A stretch of 64,000 nucleotides of DNA, taken from positions 1-64,000 of the forward strand of contig JARLJW010000039.1 of assembly GCA_031290985.1 (NCBI GenBank). Reading direction: 5' to 3'. Origin of the DNA: Verrucomicrobiia bacterium. GTDB taxonomy: Bacteria > Verrucomicrobiota > Verrucomicrobiia > Limisphaerales > UBA11358. The translations under genes were made by a program, and so were the position numbers. Shown here piece by piece: positions 1 to 8,405 of this stretch (position 1 is the stretch's first letter; every line of letters begins with the position of its first letter). Below the pieces are notes generated by a model, which ran no database searches, was not told the origin of the DNA, and saw only the letters and a program-made list of their open reading frames with translations.

Positions 1-138
1 GGCCGCCACCCTCCAAACCCATTTTACCGGCTTCTCCCCAAAAACCGAGCCCGACCAGAACGGCATAAAATGCGATCACCCTCTCGAATCAGCAATCTTT
101 CTAAGCATCAAATGACATGATCCCAGCCAAACTCCAGT

Positions 139-159
139 CCTTCTCCCAGGGGGAGAAGG
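139..159. repeat. Short palindrome, likely dispersed repeat
   Basis: Nine-base perfect inverted repeat, CCTTCTCCC at 139-147 and GGGAGAAGG at 151-159, with a 3-base loop. No T-run follows on either strand, so it is not an intrinsic terminator. Sequences of this 'CTCCCAGGGGGAG' kind occur as dispersed intergenic elements in related genomes; that statement is from memory and was not searched. Confidence 0.4.
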
Positions 160-452
160 TCAGGATGAGGGCGGACAACCACATTGAGCCGGAGGTGAAC
201 AAATATAGGCAGGACGTCGCCCCAAAATTCACTAACTCACTGGTTCTCAAACTCACAAATTGATTGTGCCTCCATTCCAAAAAAACCGCCATGTAGCCGC
301 TACATCTGTTTTCGATTTTTTGTAACTGAAGCTGAAGCCCGGGCGGCCGCATTTCATCAGGGCATTCGTGAAAATGCTCGATGCCATTGATTATCCGCCA
401 CCGATAAGCCGGCCATACCCACAGGATTTAGCCGCTTAATTAAAATTAGGCG

Positions 453-481
453 TTGACATATATTTCCGTGTGTAAATAAAT
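453..481 (+). promoter_or_regulatory. Candidate sigma-70-like promoter
   Basis: A perfect TTGACA is present at 453-458. About 17 bases later lies an AT-only stretch around 474-481 that could serve as a weak -10 element. The distance from there to the ATG at 489 is so short that the transcript would be nearly leaderless, which would fit the missing Shine-Dalgarno site. The -10 match is poor, so this is tentative. Confidence 0.3.
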
Positions 482-488
482 AGGTCTT

Positions 489-1310
489 ATGAAAAAGGGA
501 TTCGTGGCGTTTTGTCTTTTCACCGGCTTGATGCTTTTACTGCCCCTGCCGGTTCGTGGGGACGCCACGGTCATCTGGGACTCCGACGACGGATTTTCCC
601 CGGCCACCGTGGTCATCGGACCCGGCGAGACAGTGACTTGGTGGAATTATGACCCGTATGGTTTTGATGTGACCGTCACGTTTAACAGCGCGTTCCATTT
701 TGACCTGCCCGATTATTACGGCCAGCAGGTCAGCTTCCCAACCAAAGCCGGCACCTATACCTACAGCAGCAACTGGGGCGATCATGGCTCGGTGATCGTC
801 AATCTTCCGCCCACGATCAACATCACGACTCCCTCGGATGGCGCCACGCTGCCGGCATCCGGGACGTTCACGATCCAGGTCGATGCCTCGGACACGGCCG
901 ATGATTCTATCTCGGACGTCCAATTCTTTCTCGGCACGGGCGACACCACCAATGCCCTCGTGGACGTTTTCAGCGCTCCGTACACCACCACGGTCACGGG
1001 CCTGGCCCCCGGAACGTATGTCGTGATTGCCGTGGCCACCGACTCCCATGGCGCACAAACCACCCAGTCCATCACCGTCACCGTGGGCGGCGCTGCGGCG
1101 ATCAATCTGAACACGCCGAGACTTTCCGCCGGCAAATTCCTGTTCGACGTCGCCGGGCTGGCCTCCGGAAAAACCAATGTGTTGCAAACCTCGACCAATC
1201 TCATCTCCTGGCAGCCCGCTCAAACCAATATTGCCGCCAGCCCAACCATGACCCTCACGAACGCCCCTGCCTCCGGCACCCATTTCTATCGCCTGCTGCA
1301 ACTGCCCTGA
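489..1310 (+). CDS. Secreted cupredoxin-fold protein with Ig-like domain
   Basis: A 273-residue exported protein. Residues 1-25 form a signal peptide (MKKGFVAFCLF, hydrophobic core, cleavage near RGDA). Residues about 26-105 resemble plastocyanin/azurin-type cupredoxins, with a VTWWN strand and a GTYTYSSNWGDHG end. The usual Cys ligand is Ser, and the first His position carries no His, so a type 1 copper site looks absent. Residues about 107-200 look like a bacterial Ig-like domain (PPTINITTPSDGA start, ITVTV end). The last 60 residues carry the 'STNLISW...FYRL' tail seen in other exported proteins of this window. It probably works outside the cytoplasm as a binding or structural protein; the function is unknown. 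It stands alone, 230 bases before the MoxR gene. Confidence 0.75.
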   Translation: MKKGFVAFCLFTGLMLLLPLPVRGDATVIWDSDDGFSPATVVIGPGETVTWWNYDPYGFDVTVTFNSAFHFDLPDYYGQQVSFPTKAGTYTYSSNWGDHGSVIVNLPPTINITTPSDGATLPASGTFTIQVDASDTADDSISDVQFFLGTGDTTNALVDVFSAPYTTTVTGLAPGTYVVIAVATDSHGAQTTQSITVTVGGAAAINLNTPRLSAGKFLFDVAGLASGKTNVLQTSTNLISWQPAQTNIAASPTMTLTNAPASGTHFYRLLQLP

Positions 1311-1437
1311 GTTGCGCCCCCGCCTCTCCTGCTCCAATAAATTGAGCCCGGCAAAGTCCGCCAAAACCCGCCGCGAGAAAAATATAATAGTGGCCGTGAC
1401 GCAGTCACCTTTGCGTGAGCCCAAGCCTTTCATCACA

Positions 1438-1467
1438 CCATTCGTCATTCGAGCTTCGTCATTGAGG
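1438..1467. repeat. Dispersed intergenic repeat fragment
   Basis: The segment reads as two near-direct 'TTCGTCATT' units separated by CGAGC, lying between the first gene and the MoxR gene. From memory, short strings of this kind recur between genes in Verrucomicrobiota and Planctomycetota. Within this window I see one clear copy, so calling it a repeat depends on that recollection. Confidence 0.35.
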
Positions 1468-1540
1468 GCGGTCCATCTTCGCCGTTCACTTTCTGCTTGC
1501 TTCACCCCGCTCGCGGCGTTCTGCTTTGCCCCACAACATT

Positions 1541-2641
1541 ATGCCCAAGCGCGTCTGTCAACACTGCGGCCATCCGTTCGCCATACCCGATGCCATGATC
1601 GGCGAAAATGTAGCCTGCCCCAGTTGCGGCAAAAGCCTCCTGCAACCCCGCTCCCCGCGCGCCGCCCAGGAAAAGATCAAGCTCACCGTCACCGCGCCGC
1701 CGGTGGACATCTACCCCGCCGCCAAGCTCGCCGAAATCGCGCAGGCCATCATCACCAACGTCGAGCGCGTCATCGTCGGCAAGCCCGAACAGGTCACCCT
1801 CGCCATTGCCACCCTGTTCGCCGAGGGCCACCTGTTGCTCGAGGACGTTCCCGGCGTCGCCAAAACCATGCTGTCCCGCGCCATCGCCCAGAGCGTCGGC
1901 TGCACCTTCAAACGCATCCAATGCACCCCGGACCTCGACCCCGCGCACGTCATCGGCGACTTCACCATGGATCTCGCCACCGGCAAAAAAGATTTCCGCT
2001 TCGGCCCCATCTTCTCCCAGATGGTCCTCGTCGATGAGATCAACCGCGCCAGCCCGCGCACCCAGTCCGCCCTGCTTGAGGCCATGGGCGAAGGCGCCGT
2101 CACCATCGACCGCGTCTCCTACCGGCTTGAAAAACCCTTCATGGTCATGGCCACGCAAAACCCCATCGACCAAGAAGGCACCTTCCGCCTGCCCGAGGCC
2201 CAGATGGACCGCTTCCTCATCCGCCTCAGCCTCGGCTACCCCGACGAGGCGCAGGAACGCGAGATGTGCGTCCGCGCCCAACAGCAGCACCCCATCGACA
2301 GCCTCCAGCCCGTCACCAACGGCGATGTCATCGTGAAATGCCAGCGCGGCGTCCGCGAGATCGCCGTCAGCACCGAAGTGTGCGACTACCTCATCGGCCT
2401 CACCCGCGCCACGCGCAACCATCCCGCCCTGCGGCTCGGGGCCAGCCCGCGCGGATCGCTGGGGTTGTACCACGCCGCCCAGGCCCTCGCCGCCATGCGC
2501 GGCGAATCCGCCGTCACCATCGACCACATCAACACCTTCGCCGTGCCCGTCCTTGCCCACCGCCTCATCGTCCGCCGCGAAGCCCTGAAAGACTACCCCG
2601 ACGGCGCCGCCGTCATCCGCGAACTCATCAGCCGGAAATAA
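1541..2641 (+). CDS. MoxR-family AAA+ ATPase with N-terminal zinc ribbon
   Basis: Predicted 366 residues. MoxR ATPases are chaperone-like AAA+ proteins that remodel or activate partner proteins, often with VWA-domain partners. The P-loop EDVPGVAKT lies near residues 101-109 and Walker B LVDEINRA near 162-169, followed by the family's QSALLEAMGE segment. Residues 1-35 add a CxxC-x16-CxxC zinc ribbon (Cys 6, 9, 26, 29), which is unusual for this family. The ATG at 1541 is chosen over an in-frame TTG at 1526, because it starts four residues before the ribbon and TTG is weak. The usual DUF58/VWA neighbours are absent. A repeat element starts 15 bases after the stop. Confidence 0.9.
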   Translation: MPKRVCQHCGHPFAIPDAMIGENVACPSCGKSLLQPRSPRAAQEKIKLTVTAPPVDIYPAAKLAEIAQAIITNVERVIVGKPEQVTLAIATLFAEGHLLLEDVPGVAKTMLSRAIAQSVGCTFKRIQCTPDLDPAHVIGDFTMDLATGKKDFRFGPIFSQMVLVDEINRASPRTQSALLEAMGEGAVTIDRVSYRLEKPFMVMATQNPIDQEGTFRLPEAQMDRFLIRLSLGYPDEAQEREMCVRAQQQHPIDSLQPVTNGDVIVKCQRGVREIAVSTEVCDYLIGLTRATRNHPALRLGASPRGSLGLYHAAQALAAMRGESAVTIDHINTFAVPVLAHRLIVRREALKDYPDGAAVIRELISRK

Positions 2642-2655
2642 ATTTTCGCGGACCG

Positions 2656-2890
2656 ATTTTTAACGGAGCGCGGCTGTGTCGCAGACCAGCCGCAGCCCAT
2701 GGCCTGCAACCATCGCCTCCGATCTCACCGTTGCGCCCCGCCACCCGTGCCTTGTCCCCGCCATTTCTGGAGCTTGGAGTTTTCCCGGTTTTCCATCCTC
2801 CATCTTCTATGATCTATCCTCGTTTTCTTTGCCCCGTCCCCCGTCACTTTTCGTGCTTGGATATTGACGCTTGGTGTGTTCCCGGCCCGG
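2656..2890. repeat. Composite dispersed repeat, copy 1
   Basis: Starts with a 41-base segment at 2656-2696 that is identical to 7404-7444. It folds as a hairpin, GCGGCTG pairing with CAGCCGC, plus an inner GTC/GAC pair. Similarity to the second copy then continues, less strictly, through about 2770, and a 'TGCTTGGATATTGACGCTTGG' type motif appears near 2855-2875. The element fills the gap between the convergent MoxR and CsgG/EF-hand genes. No long T-run follows the hairpin. Confidence 0.7.
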
Positions 2891-2924
2891 CCATCCGCAT
2901 TTTTTCCTGCACGCTCGCAAGACT

Positions 2925-5900
2925 TCATCGCCCCGGCTGCGGCCTCACGCCTCCTCCGGGATGTTGCCAGTAAAATTCCACCATCGCCTTGAAAAGTTCC
3001 TGCTGATTCAGCGGCGTGCCGGTCGGCCCCTCTCTCCGGCTCGTGAAGACGGTCATCATCATGCTGTTGATATGCAGGCCCGCGACGGTCTGCTGCCGCA
3101 GAACCGATTCCAATTCCTGCAGCGGCGAATTTCCGCCCCGGGTTTCCCGTCCAAAAAAATGTGCCGGCATCCCGTCCCTGGCCAGGCTCTGCACCACTGC
3201 CGCCGGGCGCGCGTTCAAAAATTCGCGGTATTCTTCCGGCTCCAGCCGGCCATTCCCGTTCGCATCAAATTTTTTCAAGGCCCGCTGCGCCAGCAAGGTG
3301 ATCGTGAGTTCAATGCCCTTCTGCTCCTTCGGTTCCAGAATCTTGTTTTGGTTGGCGTCAAAGTAAGCCAGTTCCTCCGCCTCCAGCCAGCCGTCGTGAT
3401 TGGTGTCGATGTTCTCCAGTTGGGATTCGATGAACGCGGGATCGTCCAGTGCGGCCTCTTTCTCGTCCGGGTCGATGATGCCGTTGTGGTTCAGGTCAAT
3501 TTTTGCAAACCGGTCTTTGCGCGCCTGTTCCGCCTGCGCCGCCGTCCGCTGTTGCTCTTCGATTTGTGCCTGTTTTTGCCCGGCGATCCGGCTTTCAATC
3601 GGCGCGATGGGCTGCAGCCAGATGCCCGTCTGATAACCCATCCCGGTGCGCTGATTCCCGCCACCCGGTGTGAAGAAGTTCGGCTGTTCCACTCCAAAAA
3701 TGAGCAGGTTCGTCGTGACCGTCATCCAGGCCGGTGACGCCGCCCATGGTGAAGGGCGTGAACCCGAACCCATTCCGGCCACCGGCGGATTTCCCGTCGG
3801 GTGTTCAAACTTTAAAAAGATTTTTTGCGGCAACGGCAGGTCGCGGGAAAAACACACCAGCGCGGCATGATAACCGTCCTGGGGCAGCATTTGGCGGCCG
3901 GTGATCAAATGCTGCTTCGGATCAATGATGTCACGCGCCTCGGAATGATCTTCCAGCAGATAAAGGCTTTCCTGATGCCAGGCCGCCGCCACCCCCGTCA
4001 AGGTTAGTTCCTTTGGCAGTTGCCACAGCGGCGTTTGCTCCGGCGGCATGTTCGGATTGTCCACCCGGCGCTTTTGCCCGACCAGAAATTCCGGCTGATT
4101 GGTTTCGATCCCCAGACGGGTGATGCCTGCGGCCAGGTTGAAGCCGTCGGTGCGGAACAGGACCTCTTCGGGCGAGATGACCGGTGGCAACGATGTTTTC
4201 AGCGCGGCATAATCCTGCTGCCAGTCGCTGCCCGTCCAGGTGAAGATTTTGCCCCGGGTGCTCACCTGGAGCGAATGTCCTGGCCCCGCAAATAGCGCCG
4301 GCATCCCCAGATCCTCGCGGTCAAGTAACGACATTGGCGGCTGCCGGCGGGTGCTGGCGAGAATGCGGGTGGATTTGCCGCCGTCAACGATCTCGAAGAT
4401 TTGCTCCCCGTTCGCCCCGTACAATTGATCGTTCACAACAAACAATTCGTAATTTTCGCCGTCGGAAACCGGCAGCACCTGCCATGCGCTTGTTCGGGGG
4501 TCATAGCGACTGATCTGCCTGCCTTCGGATTCGAACAATTCACCGCGCCACAGCACGGTGTGCGGGTAGAAACGGGTTTGGGCGGAGAGATCCACTTCGG
4601 GACGGCCGATCACTTCCCAATGTCGCGAAGCCAGATCCAACACTGCGATCGCCGGCAAGGCGGTGTTGCGGGTGCTATTCCAGTCTCCGTTTTGATTGAA
4701 TGAATAAACCATCGCACTGTATTGGATATCCAGCACCAGCTTGTCTCCGAACAAATGATGCGCCGTGATTTTGACGTCGGAAATATCTGTGTTCGTGAGG
4801 CTCTCCAGAGGAATGGCCAGAAACTGATCCACAGTCATCACGTTGGTGACCGCTTCGGGCGTGCGGGTGGGCGAGGGGATCACCTTTGTCAACGGCAGAA
4901 CTGGTGCCGGCTTGGCTGACGCACTTGCAGTGAGCGGTTGTGGGTTGGCCGGGGGCGGATTTGCGATCCGGTTCACATCTTTTTCCAGGAACCCGACATG
5001 AGACAAGGCGCCCGACATTCTCAGATCGTGACTGTCTGCTTGTGCCACGAGGTTGGATTTGTAAGCCGTTATCAGCGGCTGAAGCTCCAGTGCCTGGGTT
5101 TGGGAATAACTTCGCTGTTGGAACGCATTCGCAAAAGCGATGAAGTCGAAGGGCTTGTTTTCCTTCAAGAATTGCTTTTGTGCGGCAAAGGTGTCACGCG
5201 TCTTGCCGCCGCGAACCGTATGGTCCCAGTATTCCTGGTCCAGTGCCTCGGCTTCCGGGTCATAGCCCATGCCCCAGCCCAGATAAAACAATTCCACATT
5301 ATTTGCCACCAGTTCCTCGCGGTTGGAGCGGACGATGCTCCACCAATCTTGTTTTGCCGCCCCGGCTTGCGCCGCGTTTGTTGCATCACTCATGGCCAGC
5401 GCCTTGGCTTCCATCCGCAGCAGCACGTTGGTCGAGGCCTCCAGTTCCTGCGTGAAATTTTTCCAGGCCTCCGGGAGGCGTTTTTGGTCCGCCTCATTCC
5501 ATGCTATGAGCCGCGGTCGGACCATTTCCCGATGCCATAATGACGTGTGGATGTAGCCAAAGACCGGGCTGCTCATCAGCTCGCGGTATAGGGCGATGGC
5601 CTCTTCCGGATGCTCCTGCCAAAAACAGCCCCACTCCGTTTTGCATCTGAAAATGCTCGGGTGCTCACCCATTGTGTAAGTGAGTTCATCATGGGTGGCG
5701 AGTCGTTCCCCCACAAAATAACTGTCATGCACCGTCGGTGCTTGTGCGATTAGCCCGGCCACGGAGCGTGCCAGCGCGCGCAACTGCGCCAGCTTGTCCG
5801 CGACCGGAGCCTGCGCTCCGGGGATGAAAGTGTAGGTTTGCAGAACGCCCGAGGCCGCGGTCAGATCATCGATGCCCAGTTGGTACCAATCCGAGTTGTG

Positions 5901-5963
5901 CCAGTCGTTCCAACCCTTTCCGCGCGTGAGTATCTTTGCCTCGCCATCCGGCGAGGCCAGCAA
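2925..5963 (-). CDS. Beta-propeller and EF-hand protein, C-terminal fragment of a frameshifted gene
   Basis: An open frame of 1012 codons. The first third is helical, and residues about 375-740 look like a Kelch-type propeller. Four EF-hand loops follow at about 820-910: DLNHNGIIDPDE, DTNHDGWLEAEE, DANQNKILEPKE and DANGNGRLEPEE. Three have the calcium ligands in canonical spacing; the third has Lys at the conserved Gly. There is no signal peptide. The first possible start is a TTG formed inside an A4 run, 102 bases before the end of the upstream frame. Adding one base to that run joins this frame to the CsgG-like frame without a break. I therefore read it as the C-terminal part of one exported protein of about 1,470 residues. 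The function is unknown; calcium-dependent binding at the cell surface is plausible. Confidence 0.75.
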   Translation of the reverse strand: MLASPDGEAKILTRGKGWNDWHNSDWYQLGIDDLTAASGVLQTYTFIPGAQAPVADKLAQLRALARSVAGLIAQAPTVHDSYFVGERLATHDELTYTMGEHPSIFRCKTEWGCFWQEHPEEAIALYRELMSSPVFGYIHTSLWHREMVRPRLIAWNEADQKRLPEAWKNFTQELEASTNVLLRMEAKALAMSDATNAAQAGAAKQDWWSIVRSNREELVANNVELFYLGWGMGYDPEAEALDQEYWDHTVRGGKTRDTFAAQKQFLKENKPFDFIAFANAFQQRSYSQTQALELQPLITAYKSNLVAQADSHDLRMSGALSHVGFLEKDVNRIANPPPANPQPLTASASAKPAPVLPLTKVIPSPTRTPEAVTNVMTVDQFLAIPLESLTNTDISDVKITAHHLFGDKLVLDIQYSAMVYSFNQNGDWNSTRNTALPAIAVLDLASRHWEVIGRPEVDLSAQTRFYPHTVLWRGELFESEGRQISRYDPRTSAWQVLPVSDGENYELFVVNDQLYGANGEQIFEIVDGGKSTRILASTRRQPPMSLLDREDLGMPALFAGPGHSLQVSTRGKIFTWTGSDWQQDYAALKTSLPPVISPEEVLFRTDGFNLAAGITRLGIETNQPEFLVGQKRRVDNPNMPPEQTPLWQLPKELTLTGVAAAWHQESLYLLEDHSEARDIIDPKQHLITGRQMLPQDGYHAALVCFSRDLPLPQKIFLKFEHPTGNPPVAGMGSGSRPSPWAASPAWMTVTTNLLIFGVEQPNFFTPGGGNQRTGMGYQTGIWLQPIAPIESRIAGQKQAQIEEQQRTAAQAEQARKDRFAKIDLNHNGIIDPDEKEAALDDPAFIESQLENIDTNHDGWLEAEELAYFDANQNKILEPKEQKGIELTITLLAQRALKKFDANGNGRLEPEEYREFLNARPAAVVQSLARDGMPAHFFGRETRGGNSPLQELESVLRQQTVAGLHINSMMMTVFTSRREGPTGTPLNQQELFKAMVEFYWQHPGGGVRPQPGR

Positions 5964-7249
5964 AATTGATGGTATAATTCCAACGCGTGGAGCGCGCGGT
6001 CGATCTGTTGGGGATCTGGCTGTTCTGTCAGATAATCATAATAGATGGATTTCCCCCGGTTTTTCTCCTCGACATGATGCGTGATCATCAGCGGATGCTC
6101 AGCGATTATTTCTTTGAGGCTTGCATCAACCGCCCCATCGTCGGGCGGAGGTCCCAGCGGCTTGCCATCGACAGTGTAACCGGGGCTGAGGGTGGTTGCT
6201 GCATGATGGATGGTCATGAAATGTTGCCCTACTTCCGAAACATAAGCCCGCACCCGCACTAGCGCGCACTCGACATCTCTTTTCCCCAGCGCCCACGCCG
6301 AGTCCGCCGCCGTCTCCGCTTCGGGCACCACGCCCCACCGGAGCGCCCATTTCGCCTCGTCAAAATATTGCGCCGCCTCATCCTGCGCCTTCCATTCCGG
6401 CGCGGTTGTGCTGATTTTCAATGCTGCATTGACCTCGGCCGCCAGTTGGTTGATTACTTCCGTGAGATTGGTCCGGCTGCCCGCGGCTTCGATCAACACC
6501 GGTGCGCCACCCTTCGGCGGCGTCAACCGCGCATTGATTGTCACGGTCTCCTGCGAATGACCATTCTGGTCCACGACCCCCTCCAGCAGATAACTGCCGT
6601 TCCAAAACGTCGAATCATCCAGCTTCAACCTTTTTTCCTCCTCCAGAAAATCCATTCGTTGCCGTTCCAGGACAAAAATCTGCCGCTCTTGGCTCAACCG
6701 TTGGATCACCAGCAATTTCAACTGCCGCTCCGTCTCCCGCGCCTCGACCGATGTCGTGGCTGAACGCAGGTTCACCACCGAAATCGGGATCGCGTCCTTC
6801 ACCAACACGGCCAGCTTCGGCGTCAACTGATCCAGATGTTCCGCCAGCGCGGACGACCAACCGCTCATATTGGCCGGGGACCAGGATATTTTTTCCGTGA
6901 ACAGCACCACGCCCGGCTTCGTGGCCACCAGCCGCAGGTTCAGGATGGGGTTCCCGTCTCCCTTCACCATCTCGATAAGCAGCAGTCCGTCCGCCCCGAG
7001 CACCTGGCCGAGCTTCAGATAATCCTTGTTCCCCGCGGACATTCCCTGCTCGCGATAAACCCGTTCGATTTCGTTCCGTTCCAGCAGTTGCAAGTTGGTA
7101 TGGCTGGAAAGCTCCGCCGTCAGGAGATCCGCGGGCCCGCCGGCATCGGCACTTTCCGCGATCAACGCCAGCCAGACCGGCCCATTCGTCTGCGCCGGCA
7201 GCGCCAGCGCGGCCAGCAAAATCATGGCTGTGACCCAAAATTTCATCAT
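5861..7249 (-). CDS. CsgG-like lipoprotein-fold domain protein, N-terminal fragment
   Basis: A 462-residue frame from the first of two adjacent ATGs (7249 or 7246). Both precede a signal peptide with a hydrophobic AMILLAALALPAQ core; an in-frame upstream ATG at 7342 would bury the signal. Residues about 25-270 have the pattern of CsgG/FlgO-type periplasmic domains: LLTAELSSHTNLQLLERNEI, then a Glu/Gln-rich helix, then a GADGLLLIEM strand. The last 30 or so residues (from about FCWPRRMAR) look like out-of-frame noise. The natural continuation is the -1 neighbour frame at 2925-5963. The junction is the AAAA run at 5962-5965. Confidence 0.75.
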   Translation of the reverse strand: MMKFWVTAMILLAALALPAQTNGPVWLALIAESADAGGPADLLTAELSSHTNLQLLERNEIERVYREQGMSAGNKDYLKLGQVLGADGLLLIEMVKGDGNPILNLRLVATKPGVVLFTEKISWSPANMSGWSSALAEHLDQLTPKLAVLVKDAIPISVVNLRSATTSVEARETERQLKLLVIQRLSQERQIFVLERQRMDFLEEEKRLKLDDSTFWNGSYLLEGVVDQNGHSQETVTINARLTPPKGGAPVLIEAAGSRTNLTEVINQLAAEVNAALKISTTAPEWKAQDEAAQYFDEAKWALRWGVVPEAETAADSAWALGKRDVECALVRVRAYVSEVGQHFMTIHHAATTLSPGYTVDGKPLGPPPDDGAVDASLKEIIAEHPLMITHHVEEKNRGKSIYYDYLTEQPDPQQIDRALHALELYHQFCWPRRMARQRYSRAERVGTTGTTRIGTNWASMI

Positions 7250-7403
7250 ATGTACACACCGCTGCCGGCATGAAAACGACTGCCTGGCCAGGCCATCCGC
7301 AACCAGGATACGCGCATTAACTGGATTCATCTTCCGACCCAAGCTTGCAAGGCATCTTAATCAATCAGACGAACGACAGCAGCAAATCCTTGGAACAAAA
7401 GTA

Positions 7404-7557
7404 ATTTTTAACGGAGCGCGGCTGTGTCGCAGACCAGCCGCAGCACGTGGCCTGTAACCCGCGCCTACGATTCCCCGTTGTGCCTCGCCAGCCGTCCCTC
7501 GTCACCTTTTGGCGCTTGGATGTTGGCGCTTGGAGCTTTTTCCGCCATCCTCCCCGC
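7404..7557. repeat. Composite dispersed repeat, copy 2
   Basis: Begins with the same 41 bases as 2656-2696 (here 7404-7444), with the same hairpin, and stays similar for roughly another 100 bases. It ends in a 'GCGCTTGGATGTTGGCGCTTGG' type motif near 7512-7533, immediately upstream of the GIY-YIG gene. The rest of the 7250-7403 gap holds nothing I recognise beyond the upstream region of the minus-strand CsgG-like gene. The element extends the nuclease reading frame artificially, which is why the later ATG is preferred for that gene. Confidence 0.7.
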
Positions 7558-8343
7558 ATGGCTTCCGGCCAGCAGTTCCTGTTCGCGCCTGAAAAGCCGC
7601 TCGTCCAGCGGCTGGGTAAAAAGTTTTTCCGCAAGATCCCCCGACGTGCCGGCGTCTACAAGATGCACGATGCCCAGGGCCAGATCGTCTACGTCGGCAA
7701 GGCCCGCGACCTGCGCCAACGCCTCCGCAGCTACCGCGTCGCCAATCCCGAGCGCCTGGGCCGACGCCATCTGCGCCTGCTCCAATCCGTCACCCGCATC
7801 GAATTCGATTTCTGCCCCAACGAAATGGCCGCCCTGAAGCACGAGGCGAAATTGATTCGCGAACTGAAACCCAAGTTCAACCGCGCCGGCGTCTGGCAGG
7901 GCAAGCCGCAATTTCTCACCTGGCGTTTCGTGGATCAGGCCGTCGAATTGGGCGTGCAGGAAACTCCGCTGACCGGCTGGGAACGCTTCGGCTCGCTTGG
8001 TGCCTACGCGCCCCGTCTGCGCGTCGTCCTTGTGCGCCTCCTCTGGCTCGTCGCGAACCCCACGCGCGGCCTGCATCAACTGCCCCATGGCTGGATGCAA
8101 AACCGCCTGCCCGCCACCGCCCGCCTCGAATTCGGCCCGCGCCTCAACCCCGTTCGCGCCGCCCTCGAACACGCCTTCTGGGGCAGCCCGACTTTATTCC
8201 TCAACTGGCTCGCCCGGGAACTGAACGCCGCCCGCCCCGCCTTCGAACGCACGGCCATCGCCAAAGACCTCGAAGAACTTCAGGAATTTTTCGCGCAACC
8301 AAAACAGGCGGAGCAACGCCACGGCCAGATGGCGTTGCTGTGA
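7558..8343 (+). CDS. GIY-YIG nuclease, UvrC N-terminal-like
   Basis: A 261-residue protein with a GIY-YIG endonuclease domain at residues about 28-110: GVYKMHDAQG, IVYVGKARDLRQRLRSY, and the acidic EAKLIRELKPKFN helix that supplies the metal-binding Glu. This is the layout of the N-terminal half of UvrC and of the stand-alone homologue Cho, which make the 3' incision in nucleotide excision repair. The UvrC C-terminal endonuclease and HhH domains are absent. The remaining 150 residues are not recognised. The ATG at 7558 is preferred over an upstream in-frame ATG at 7447, because the extra 37 residues are encoded by the dispersed repeat. Confidence 0.85.
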   Translation: MASGQQFLFAPEKPLVQRLGKKFFRKIPRRAGVYKMHDAQGQIVYVGKARDLRQRLRSYRVANPERLGRRHLRLLQSVTRIEFDFCPNEMAALKHEAKLIRELKPKFNRAGVWQGKPQFLTWRFVDQAVELGVQETPLTGWERFGSLGAYAPRLRVVLVRLLWLVANPTRGLHQLPHGWMQNRLPATARLEFGPRLNPVRAALEHAFWGSPTLFLNWLARELNAARPAFERTAIAKDLEELQEFFAQPKQAEQRHGQMALL

Positions 8344-8382
8344 ATGACCGCATCCAAAACCTGGTTGGGCCATGCCGCCAGC

Positions 8383-8405
8383 AAAAAAAACCGCCGGATT
8401 GGCGG
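8383..8405 (-). terminator. Intrinsic terminator, minus strand
   Basis: Read on the minus strand, CCGCC-AATCC-GGCGG forms a 5-bp GC-only stem and is followed directly by a T8 run (plus-strand A8 at 8383-8390). The plus strand has no T-run after the stem. Because no minus-strand protein gene lies upstream, it most likely ends the candidate small RNA in this gap. Confidence 0.65.

Larger units (their letters stand above)
1..488. other. Left-edge intergenic region with no supported gene
   Basis: No convincing gene is seen in this stretch. It contains a perfect hairpin at 139-159 and an AT-rich promoter-like segment just before the first gene, both listed separately. On the minus strand a short frame runs off the left edge from an ATG at 66-64 (or a GTG at 79-77). 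At about 22 residues and without a recognisable motif it cannot be called. Confidence 0.5.

Noticed and set aside
1-79. Start of a minus-strand gene running off the left edge
   Set aside because: Only about 22 residues are visible and the reading frame choice is ambiguous.
537-1505. Minus-strand frame opposite the cupredoxin-fold gene
   Set aside because: It is Arg/Gly-rich, has no motif, and its N-terminus is encoded by an intergenic repeat.
1526-1540. TTG start for the MoxR protein
   Set aside because: The ATG at 1541 is directly in front of the zinc ribbon; the extra five residues are not supported.
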